A program made the translations under genes and the position numbers. Below, in pieces: positions 1-6,640 of a stretch of 8,352 nucleotides of DNA. Within the stretch, counting starts at the first letter, position 1, and every line of letters starts with the position of its first letter. The DNA comes from Sulfurimonas sp. (lineage in GTDB: Bacteria > Campylobacterota > Campylobacteria > Campylobacterales > Sulfurimonadaceae), in NCBI GenBank assembly GCA_027066935.1, contig JAMOMX010000351.1, positions 1 to 8,352 on the forward strand. The letters run 5' to 3'. Under the pieces are notes generated by a model that saw only the letters and a program-made list of their open reading frames with translations, did not search any database and had not been told where the DNA came from.

Positions 1-2
1 TT

Positions 3-86
3 CTAAGCACAATAGAGTTGACAAATATTATTAAACTTATCTTTTTAGAGAAAATGAGAGCATTAACTATTGAGGATACAATATAG
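3..86 (+). CDS. Possible 3' end of an unidentified gene cut by the left edge
   Basis: This frame is open from the left edge to a TAG at 84-86 and reads 27 residues ending KMRALTIEDTI. The composition (charged, with a short amphipathic stretch around IIKLIFLEKM) looks like the C-terminal tail of a real soluble protein. The stop lies about 30 bases before the -10 box of the next promoter, as expected for a gene end. The piece is too short to assign a family and could be a chance open frame. The other two plus frames close within the first 35 bases. Sequence left of the window would settle it. Confidence 0.35.
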   Translation, partial: LSTIELTNIIKLIFLEKMRALTIEDTI

Positions 87-110
87 TATATGAGGTCAGT
101 CAGTAATATG

Positions 111-130
111 ATTTAGGTATAATACCACTC
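111..130 (+). promoter_or_regulatory. Sigma70-type promoter for the phosphatidyltransferase-nitroreductase unit
   Basis: A perfect TATAAT lies at 118-123 and is preceded by TTTAGG, giving the extended -10 form (GnTATAAT) usual in Campylobacterota. These bacteria often lack a recognisable -35 box, and none is seen 16-18 bases upstream here. Transcription would start near 130 and leave a leader of about 58 bases before the ATG at 188. The core match is seen directly; the start site is inferred. Confidence 0.6.
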
Positions 131-187
131 TTATGCTAAATACTTGCTACTATTTAAAATATACTTACCTCCAAAGGACCTCATTTT

Positions 188-844
188 ATGTCAAAAGAAA
201 ACTCTACAACCATAGAGACACAACAACCAACGATTTTATCTTATGTTAAAGACCTTCCAAACCTTTTATCACTTGCAGGATTGGCTTGTACTGTCTTAGC
301 TATCTATTTTAGTATTACAGGTCTTTACGGGGCGGCTATGATTGGGATGGTATGGGCTGTTGCTTTTGATTGGGCTGATGGACTAGTTGCAAGAAGATTA
401 AAAGGCAGAACTCCTACAGATGCTAAATTTGGTGGACAACTTGATGTTGTAATAGATATAGTGAGTTATGGCGTTACTCCTGCCATCCTTCTTTTAAGTT
501 ATGGGAAGTTTGAGCCAATATTTTTAGTTGGAGCATTTATAATGGTATCTGCTGCTGCCGTGCGTTTAAGCTATTTTAGCACATATGGTTTAGCAGGTGG
601 AACAAAATATACTGGACTTGCTCTTGATAATAATAGTTTGATTTTAGTCTCTGTGTTTTTATTAGAGGGTTTTGTGAGTAATGGAGTTTTTACAATCATT
701 TTATATCTTAGTGGAGTAGGGCTTGCAATACTAAATGTATCGGAGATTAAAACACCGAAACTTTCAGGAAATCCTAGAAATGTCTATCTGCTTGGGGCTT
801 ATACCTTAGGAATAACAGCTATTTATGGCTTACAACTTATATAA
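188..844 (+). CDS. CDP-alcohol phosphatidyltransferase, phosphatidylserine synthase-like
   Basis: This integral membrane enzyme (218 residues) should transfer a phosphatidyl group from a CDP-activated lipid to an alcohol, most likely serine, in inner-membrane phospholipid synthesis. The CDP-alcohol phosphotransferase signature is complete: D61, D64-G65, A68-R69, G82, D86 and D90, the Asp residues that bind the metal and carry out catalysis. About six to seven hydrophobic segments surround it (for example near 28-45, 47-60, 90-105, 110-126, 150-175 and 197-217). The spacer between A-R and the next Gly is 12 residues, whereas PssA-type enzymes usually have 8. The acceptor alcohol is therefore less certain, and another alcohol such as inositol or glycerol phosphate cannot be excluded. 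The ATG at 188 is supported by AAAGGA at 173-178, 9 bases upstream. It is the first gene of a two-gene unit. Confidence 0.88.
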   Translation: MSKENSTTIETQQPTILSYVKDLPNLLSLAGLACTVLAIYFSITGLYGAAMIGMVWAVAFDWADGLVARRLKGRTPTDAKFGGQLDVVIDIVSYGVTPAILLLSYGKFEPIFLVGAFIMVSAAAVRLSYFSTYGLAGGTKYTGLALDNNSLILVSVFLLEGFVSNGVFTIILYLSGVGLAILNVSEIKTPKLSGNPRNVYLLGAYTLGITAIYGLQLI

Positions 845-859
845 AAGAGGAAAACAAAG

Positions 860-1495
860 ATGAATAAAAAAGAAGAGTTTTTAAAGATAATGGATTTTAG
901 ACATGCTTGTAAAATGTTTGATGAAACTAAAAAGATTAGTGATGAAGATATGCACTATATTTTAGAAGTTGGACGAAAATCACCAAGTTCATTTGGAATG
1001 GAAGCATGGAAATTTTTAGTTATTACAAATGATGAATTAAGAGAAAAACTAAAACCATTTTGTTGGAATCAGCCTCAAATCACAACTTGTTCACATTTAG
1101 TAGTTGTTTTGGCTGGAATTGATACATTAAAAGTAGAAAGTGGTGTAGTTCGCTCACAGCTTATGCGTCGTAATCTACCACAAGATAAACTAGATTCTTT
1201 TATAGAACTTTATGCTTCACACCTGAGTGATACTTTAAGTAGTGATGAGAAAATATACCAATGGAGTGCAAGACAAACTTACATAGCAGCAGCAAATATG
1301 ATGAATGCGGCAGCAGCCATTGGAATTGATTCTTGTCCAATTGAAGGTTTCGAGAAAGAAAATGTTGAAAAAGTTTTAGAGTTAGATACAACTGCGTATC
1401 AAGTAGCAATGTTATTACCTTTTGGGTATAGGGTAAATGAGCAATCTAAACAATTACGATCAGAGTTTAAAAATGTGATAGAGTTTATTAAATAG
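860..1495 (+). CDS. NAD(P)H-dependent nitroreductase family flavoprotein, NfsB-like
   Basis: This is a 211-residue soluble FMN enzyme of the nitroreductase superfamily, of normal length for the family. Such proteins use NAD(P)H to reduce nitro compounds, quinones or flavins; the natural substrate cannot be read from the sequence. Visible marks are the N-terminal FMN-phosphate-binding region (FRHACKMFD, R14), the SPSSFGMEAW segment at 41-50, the NfsB-type DSCPIEGF motif at 157-164, and the C-terminal FGYR segment at 188-191 followed by basic residues (R200). The start is supported by AAGAGGA at 845-851, which begins right after the stop of the upstream gene. The 15-base gap suggests co-transcription with the phosphatidyltransferase. 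No pathway link between the two is evident, so this looks like ordinary operon sharing. Confidence 0.9.
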   Translation: MNKKEEFLKIMDFRHACKMFDETKKISDEDMHYILEVGRKSPSSFGMEAWKFLVITNDELREKLKPFCWNQPQITTCSHLVVVLAGIDTLKVESGVVRSQLMRRNLPQDKLDSFIELYASHLSDTLSSDEKIYQWSARQTYIAAANMMNAAAAIGIDSCPIEGFEKENVEKVLELDTTAYQVAMLLPFGYRVNEQSKQLRSEFKNVIEFIK

Positions 1496-1522
1496 ACTTT
1501 TTAAGGTTTTGCAAGAAGTCTA
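1493..1522 (+). terminator. Weak hairpin at the end of the nitroreductase gene
   Basis: TAGACTTTTT at 1493-1502 can pair with AAGAAGTCTA at 1513-1522 (10 pairs, one of them G-U) across a 10-base loop. The stem begins within the stop codon. There is no T-run after the stem on either strand, so it is at best a poor intrinsic terminator and may only protect the 3' end of the message. Confidence 0.25.
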
Positions 1523-1657
1523 ATAGATTCATCCTCTGTACTCATCTTGTAGTTGATTATATTTGATATTTATTTATCAATTTGAGATATTTTGCTTAAA
1601 ATATATTTGATGAAATTTAGTTTAAATAATTCGTTATAATTGGTAGAAATTAAATTA
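1496..1657. other. AT-rich gap between convergent transcription units
   Basis: No gene is supported in these 162 bases. Besides the hairpin at the left side, a short AT-only-loop inverted repeat (TTGATA 1563-1568, TATCAA 1575-1580, 6-base loop) could act weakly on either strand as a transcript end. A perfect TATAAT at 1635-1640 lies near the right side and is listed separately. No strong intrinsic terminator with a G+C-rich stem and T-tract is seen for either unit, so some transcript overlap between the convergent units is possible. Confidence 0.6.
1601..1648 (+). promoter_or_regulatory. Candidate orphan promoter facing the 3' end of the kinase gene
   Basis: TATAAT lies at 1635-1640 in the plus orientation, preceded by T-rich stretches at roughly 10-base intervals (ATATATTTGA, AATTTAG, TTTAAAT), the pattern often seen upstream of Campylobacterota promoters. 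TTGATG at 1607-1612 is too far away (22-base spacer) for a standard -35. Nothing on the plus strand downstream looks like a gene, so a transcript from here would run antisense into the kinase gene. In DNA this AT-rich the match could be chance. Confidence 0.3.
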
Positions 1658-4600
1658 TTATTTATGAGTTAATTTATAATTATATTTATCTAATTTTTCA
1701 TAAGCTTTTTTATATCCATTTTTTGCAGATTCTATATATAAAAGTAAGCTTTTATCTTGATTTTTTTTGACAAATATACCATTTTCATACATTGTTCCAA
1801 GATAGTATTGTGCTTTATCATGTCCTTGAGATGAAGCCTTTTGTAAAAATTCAAAAGCCTTACTTAGGTCTGATTTTGTCCCTTTTGCATATAAATAAGC
1901 AATTCCTACATTGCATTGCCCATTAGCTAAACCTAAAGTAGCAGATTTATAATAGAGGTTAAAAGCCATAGCCTTTGTATATAACTTCGCAAGATTATTT
2001 TGTGCATAAGAGATGGCATCATTTGACATTTGTTCATATATATTAAGGGTACTGATTTTATGTGTATATTTTTTGTTATCTCTCTCTACTTTGGTGTTAA
2101 AATCTTCCATATTGATAATATCTTCTATCTCTTGTATTGTGGCTCTTGTTTCAGGATTTTTATCTAACATTCTATTTAGTAGATACACTATTTTATTTGA
2201 TTGAATCATAGTTGTGTCAACTTTATGATAAGTATGTAAATAGTATTTTAAAGCATCATCCATACTATTTTTTAATTCATATGGGTTATTTCCAGTAACA
2301 ACATAATAAAGAGTAGCTCCAAGTGCATATATCTCAGATGAAAAATCTCTAAAACCTCTATACATTTCTGGTGCTAAAAATATTGGATTACCTTTTATAT
2401 GTAATGTTTTAACTCTCTTTTGAAATTCAGACAATCCCCAGTCAGCCAACCAATATTTATTTTTATGTAATAAAATATTTGCAGGTTTTATATCTAAATG
2501 TAGTAAGTTTTTAGATTTAGTATATTTAAGTATATCGATGATATCTATTAGGAATTTTATAGCTTTATTTTCATCAAATATGCCCTCTTTATCTATAAAC
2601 CTTTTTAAATTTCCTTTATGTGCATACTCAAATAATAGAAAAAAATCATCATTGATACCCTTTGATTTATAAAATTTAAGTCTTTTTGGATAGTTATTTA
2701 ATACTTCTAAAGCTTTTAATTCTTGAGTGATTCTATTTATATATCTAGGGTGATGTATAAGTTTTAATGCATATTTAACATTGTTTTCTTTTACTAAAAA
2801 AACTTTTGCAAACCCACCTTTTCCAATTGTTTTAATTATCTGATAGTTGTCTATCTTTTCAATAAGCTCATTATCTATTATAGGGATTAATCTTGCAAAA
2901 AAACAAGCAGCATGTTGAACACTATCAACTCTTACCCACTGCCTTGTAAGCTTAAATCTAAAACTATGTAAAGCCTTTTGTTGATCTATATGTGGATAAA
3001 CTGATTTTTCATCATGAAAAGTTTTCATTAAACCTTTTGCGCTTAATAACATGTTTTTCATAATCCATGAAGCTTTTTCTTCATCTTTAAGATACTTTGC
3101 TAAATAATAAGCACTCACTACACCCTCACATCTTGATGCATCATGATAAACATGTTCGCCATATTCATAATAAAAACCACCTATATAGTCTTTATTTGTT
3201 TCAAGCGTATTTTTATCAGTATACATATGATCAAACATAGCTTTTGTATCATTAAAAACAAAATCTATATAGCTTTGTTTTTTTAAATCATCAACCTTTA
3301 CCCACTCTTCAATAGCTTGCATTAACCAAGCATCAGCTGGTAGTGGCGTAAACATATAGTCATATTTTATAGGTCTTATATCAACTAAAAAATCAAGTGC
3401 CATTTCAGACTTTATTTTTATATCTTTTTTTAGCTCTTTGTTTATATTTTTAATATGAATATAATATAGTGCTAAGCCAAGCAACGCTTCTCCTGGGTAG
3501 TAAAAAGAAAAAAGTTCTTTCTTAACTTCATCATTAGGGTGTAGTATTGCTTTAGAGTTATTAAACATTGGATGTATATAATATCCTATCATTTCGCCAC
3601 TTTTATCTACACGACTTAAGATGTGTCGAACAAGCCCATCAATATATTTTCTATTATTTTCATCACCTGTTTTAATATAGTAGTGCATCATAGCTACTAA
3701 ACCTATTCCAGCACCACCAAGTTTAGATTTTTTATTAAAAAAAGGGTAACAAGCAAACTCTTTTTTATACTTGTGCTCACGAAAAGTTGAAAGAAAATAC
3801 TCTATAGAATCTTTGGCTTTTTTTAAATATAACTTATTATTTGTTAATTCATATCCTCGTATAAGTGAAACAGTACCACCACTATGTCTTAATATATTGT
3901 TATAAAGAGGATCTATCATATTGGGATGCATATCATCAACTATAGTATCTTTATAAGGATCATAATAGTATAAAAAACTTCCATCATCATTCATATTTTT
4001 AACTAACCAATCAATACTTTTTATAGTTTTGTCGTAGAGCATATTTTTATCAAATTTTGCAAGAAGAGGGTATCCTCTTTCTAGTTCTAGTACATCATCA
4101 TTATAAGATATATATGCATCGCTATTAATAAATGTGTACTCAATAGGCTCTCTTCTCATAAGATGAACCCTCTCACTAATTTTATCTGTTTTTCTTGCTA
4201 TCTTACACTGTTTTGAGAGATGATTTAGTAGTTGATTTACACTCATAATAGACTTAGTATAACCATCACTAGGCATGAAAAACCTAGTTATACCTTTATA
4301 TTTATATTTCAAGCCGTTAACCCCTGGCTCAAATCTATTTGGAGAGTTCATTCTCATTGTTGTTAAATTTCTAATGTTACAAGGGTATTGTTTTGTAACT
4401 ATTTCAAAAAGTATACGACATCTAGATTTATCTAAAATATCAAAATTTACAAAGTTATCTCTTAGTTTTAATCTTTGTATGATTCTGTTTAGAGTTTGAT
4501 CAAAAGTATTTTTCAATGAGCCAAATCGAAGAGGAATTTGTCCCTCTTGATATAGTGTAATATAGACTTGAGAAATCTTATTATTAAAAGGTATTATGTT

Positions 4601-4690
4601 ATTAAAGCTAGTATTTTGCATCTCATCAGAGAAGAGTGATGAGCGAATATATGAAAAGAGCGGGTTTAATTCATGACTTAGTATAGACAT
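1658..4690 (-). CDS. Four-part protein kinase fusion: AMMECR1-like, alpha/alpha-toroid, Hanks-type kinase, Sel1 repeats
   Basis: The protein has 1010 residues and no signal peptide or obvious membrane segment, so it is probably cytoplasmic. Residues about 41-190 resemble the AMMECR1 fold (LRFGSL near 54-59, then a GVNGLKYKYKG...MP stretch at 123-140); this is a tentative call. Residues about 215-605 are helical with repeated Gly-rich helix starts (HSGGT 269-273, GGAGIG 325-330, YPGEALLGL 398-406, PADAW 451-455, RCEG 520-523), as in alpha/alpha-toroid enzymes such as six-hairpin glycosidases, sugar epimerases and LanC-like proteins. Residues 614-863 are a protein kinase with a Gly-loop (GKGGFAKV 623-630), K643, E657, HLDIKPANI (D733, K735, N738), DWG at 750-752 and APE at 773-775, so the catalytic residues are present. 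Residues about 890-1003 carry two to three Sel1-like repeats. The ATG overlaps the TAA of the upstream regulator by one base, which implies translational coupling, and no strong Shine-Dalgarno is seen. It is the last gene of the secretion operon. Its substrate is unknown. Confidence 0.85.
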   Translation of the reverse strand: MSILSHELNPLFSYIRSSLFSDEMQNTSFNNIIPFNNKISQVYITLYQEGQIPLRFGSLKNTFDQTLNRIIQRLKLRDNFVNFDILDKSRCRILFEIVTKQYPCNIRNLTTMRMNSPNRFEPGVNGLKYKYKGITRFFMPSDGYTKSIMSVNQLLNHLSKQCKIARKTDKISERVHLMRREPIEYTFINSDAYISYNDDVLELERGYPLLAKFDKNMLYDKTIKSIDWLVKNMNDDGSFLYYYDPYKDTIVDDMHPNMIDPLYNNILRHSGGTVSLIRGYELTNNKLYLKKAKDSIEYFLSTFREHKYKKEFACYPFFNKKSKLGGAGIGLVAMMHYYIKTGDENNRKYIDGLVRHILSRVDKSGEMIGYYIHPMFNNSKAILHPNDEVKKELFSFYYPGEALLGLALYYIHIKNINKELKKDIKIKSEMALDFLVDIRPIKYDYMFTPLPADAWLMQAIEEWVKVDDLKKQSYIDFVFNDTKAMFDHMYTDKNTLETNKDYIGGFYYEYGEHVYHDASRCEGVVSAYYLAKYLKDEEKASWIMKNMLLSAKGLMKTFHDEKSVYPHIDQQKALHSFRFKLTRQWVRVDSVQHAACFFARLIPIIDNELIEKIDNYQIIKTIGKGGFAKVFLVKENNVKYALKLIHHPRYINRITQELKALEVLNNYPKRLKFYKSKGINDDFFLLFEYAHKGNLKRFIDKEGIFDENKAIKFLIDIIDILKYTKSKNLLHLDIKPANILLHKNKYWLADWGLSEFQKRVKTLHIKGNPIFLAPEMYRGFRDFSSEIYALGATLYYVVTGNNPYELKNSMDDALKYYLHTYHKVDTTMIQSNKIVYLLNRMLDKNPETRATIQEIEDIINMEDFNTKVERDNKKYTHKISTLNIYEQMSNDAISYAQNNLAKLYTKAMAFNLYYKSATLGLANGQCNVGIAYLYAKGTKSDLSKAFEFLQKASSQGHDKAQYYLGTMYENGIFVKKNQDKSLLLYIESAKNGYKKAYEKLDKYNYKLTHK

Positions 4691-5295
4691 TATTTTAAAA
4701 GTAGCACCAAAGATATTCTATCATTTACATGAAGCTTATTAAATAATGAAGTAATGTGCGCCTTAACTGTCCTTGTTGTAATATTAAACTTTTGCGCAAT
4801 TGCATCATTTGATAAACCCTCAAGTATTAGATAAGCAACTTTTCTCTCTTTATCAGTTAGTCTATCTTTTAATAATTTTTTTGCATTATCATTTAGATTT
4901 ATATTATTGGTAGATTCTACTAAAGCTGATGTCAACTCTGGGTATGTCCAAGTATCGTTATCTTTTACAGTTTGTAACATTTGATTATAATGTTGTGTTA
5001 ACATCCTTGAATTTCCATAAGCTTTAACACCTTTATAGATGAGTCTTTTGCCTATGATTACAGCTGGAGATTTTTCTAAAACAATACATTTTTTTGGAAG
5101 CTTATTTGCAGATATTAAAGTATTTAAATCATGTGCAATACTATCATAATCACATATTAGTACATATTCTTCATATTTATTTAGTTCTTCATTTAATGTT
5201 ACTAGATCATAACAAGATGTAGCACCAAGAATATTGTGTCTATCTATCCATTCGTTTGTTAAGTTTAAATTGGAACTAAATATTATTATTTGCAT
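4690..5295 (-). CDS. LuxR/NarL-type transcriptional regulator with degenerate receiver
   Basis: This 201-residue DNA-binding regulator has a typical C-terminal LuxR-type helix-turn-helix at about 146-200 (LTDKER start, LSNDAIAQKFNI, then the recognition helix around TTRTVKAHITSLFNKL). Residues 1-110 have the alternating strand/helix pattern of a response-regulator receiver (strands MQIIIFS, YVLICD, KKCIVLE; GVKAYG near 89-94). However, the acidic pair normally found after the first strand is missing, so ordinary aspartyl phosphorylation is doubtful, although D49 or D51 sits near the usual phospho-acceptor place. The ATG at 5295 has AGAGAGA shortly upstream and lies one base after the stop of the fusion-protein gene. 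It is likely to control the secretion operon or its substrate gene. The downstream kinase could act on it, but that is only inferred. Confidence 0.88.
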   Translation of the reverse strand: MQIIIFSSNLNLTNEWIDRHNILGATSCYDLVTLNEELNKYEEYVLICDYDSIAHDLNTLISANKLPKKCIVLEKSPAVIIGKRLIYKGVKAYGNSRMLTQHYNQMLQTVKDNDTWTYPELTSALVESTNNINLNDNAKKLLKDRLTDKERKVAYLILEGLSNDAIAQKFNITTRTVKAHITSLFNKLHVNDRISLVLLLK

Positions 5296-5296
5296 C

Positions 5297-6640
5297 TTAT
5301 CTCTCTGAAAAAACGTATTGTTTAGATTTTAAAATTGGTTTTAAAATATATTGCATAACTGTTTTTTTGCCAGTTATTATATCTACACTAACTGTCATAC
5401 CAGGAATTATATTTAAAGGGTGCTCTAGTGTTCCTAAATAATTCTTTTGTGTTTCAATATGAATGATGTAAAAAGTGTTTTCTTTAGAATCTGTTATTGT
5501 ATCTGGAGATATACTTACAATTTTACCAATAAGTCCACCATGTATTGCAAAATCATAAGCTGATATTTTCACTTTTGCCTCAGCTCCAGGGTGTATAAAA
5601 GCGATATCTTTTGGTTTTATCTTTATCTCTAAAAATAGTTTTTTATCAGTAGGCACTATCTCTATTAAATCAGCTCCTGGCTTAATTACACCACCAATTG
5701 TATTTACAAATAATTTTTGTACAATTCCATCGACTGGAGACCTTACAACAGTTCTTGAGACTTGGTCTGTAAATGCAATTTGTTGAGTTTTAAGTCTGGA
5801 AATTTCAGCAGTAACTTGATTTAATTCTTTTTTAGCAGTATTCATAAATAGTTGTTTAGCTTCTATCCGTTTTTGTTTATATTCATTAATCGCAGAGATA
5901 AGTCTCGGAAGTGATAGCTTAACACCAATAATATCACTTTCAATTTGACTAGCCTCACGCTTAAGTTTTAGAAAATCAACTTTAGATTTTATACCCTCTA
6001 CAACCATCGGTTTAATCATTGTAATCTCTTGATCAACATATTCTAATGATTTTTCAAGTGACTTAACCTTCGCTTTTGCTTCTTTAAGCTCTTGTTTTTT
6101 TTGATTTATTTGTTCAGCTATTGATTCATCTTTTGCTAAGTACTCTAATTTATTTGAATCATAAAGATTTTTTGCTAAAGAGATTTGTTTTTTTAGTTCT
6201 GGATTGTTTTTTGTAGATTTACTTTTAAATAAGGTTCCATTTGCTTGAGCTTGTAGTCTATATCTTTTAGCTACTAGTTCTTCAAATGATCTTTTATTTG
6301 TTTCAGATGAAGATAAGGATTTGGCATTATTAATTCTTAAAATCACATCCCCTTTTTTTATTAATTGACCCTCTTTTACTATTATTGATTCTACAATACC
6401 ACCCTCAAGATTTTGAATTACTTGATTTTGTCCATAAGGTATAACATCTCCATCTCCACGCGTTATCTCATCAACTTCTGCAATTGATGCCCAAACTATA
6501 AATGCAATTATTGTAAATACCCATATTTTTAAAACACGACTTATTCTAGTTGGAGATTGTTCTAAAATAGCAGAGCTAAGGCTATTCATAAATTCATAAT
6601 CTTTTTCATTATATTCTACAGGTTTTTTATTTTTAAACAC
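5297..6640 (-). CDS. Type I secretion membrane fusion protein, HlyD family
   Basis: This periplasmic adaptor links the inner-membrane ABC exporter to a TolC-type outer-membrane channel. With the GTG start at 6640 it has 447 residues, normal for HlyD/LapC/PrtE proteins. It has a short cytoplasmic N-terminus, one membrane helix at about 36-54 (LKIWVFTIIAFIVWASIA), a first lipoyl half near 66-104 (GGIVESIIVKEGQLIKKGD), a long Lys/Glu-rich coiled-coil hairpin at about 110-290, and the second lipoyl half with the family signature RSPVDGIV (300-307) followed by GGVIKPG. A beta-barrel region with IPGMTV comes near the C-terminus. An in-frame GTG at 6652 would add four residues, but it overlaps the Shine-Dalgarno itself. 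The gene overlaps the end of the exporter gene by eight bases and is followed by the regulator after one base. No TolC-like gene is in the window. Confidence 0.92.
   Translation of the reverse strand: MFKNKKPVEYNEKDYEFMNSLSSAILEQSPTRISRVLKIWVFTIIAFIVWASIAEVDEITRGDGDVIPYGQNQVIQNLEGGIVESIIVKEGQLIKKGDVILRINNAKSLSSSETNKRSFEELVAKRYRLQAQANGTLFKSKSTKNNPELKKQISLAKNLYDSNKLEYLAKDESIAEQINQKKQELKEAKAKVKSLEKSLEYVDQEITMIKPMVVEGIKSKVDFLKLKREASQIESDIIGVKLSLPRLISAINEYKQKRIEAKQLFMNTAKKELNQVTAEISRLKTQQIAFTDQVSRTVVRSPVDGIVQKLFVNTIGGVIKPGADLIEIVPTDKKLFLEIKIKPKDIAFIHPGAEAKVKISAYDFAIHGGLIGKIVSISPDTITDSKENTFYIIHIETQKNYLGTLEHPLNIIPGMTVSVDIITGKKTVMQYILKPILKSKQYVFSER

Noticed and set aside
90..184. Eight-base inverted repeat ATGAGGTC (90-97) and GACCTCAT (177-184), the right arm touching the ribosome site of the phosphatidyltransferase gene.
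   Set aside because: The left arm lies upstream of the predicted transcription start, so the main transcript would not contain it. An 8-base match across about 80 bases is also plausible by chance.
1200..1409. Open frame of 69 codons on the minus strand inside the nitroreductase gene.
   Set aside because: It lies wholly within a well-supported gene, its product resembles no known family, and it has no ribosome site or coding character of its own.
1761..1768. Run of eight T (A8 in the coding strand) near the 3' end of the kinase gene as a phase-variation tract; a similar run lies near 6095-6102 in the fusion-protein gene.
   Set aside because: Such A/T runs are expected at this base composition, and switching tracts in this phylum are usually longer and G/C based.
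2013..2204. Open frame of 63 codons on the plus strand with a hydrophobic product, antisense to the kinase domain.
   Set aside because: The hydrophobic run is what an antisense reading of this AT-rich region gives; the opposite strand encodes conserved kinase C-lobe and linker sequence.
4275..4499. Open frame of 74 codons on the plus strand, antisense to the N-terminal module of the kinase fusion.
   Set aside because: Shadow of the long minus-strand gene, with no ribosome site or recognisable product.
1658..4690. Class III/IV lanthipeptide synthetase.
   Set aside because: Kinase and toroid are present but in reverse order, the lyase domain and LanC zinc ligands are not visible, and no small precursor peptide gene is found nearby.
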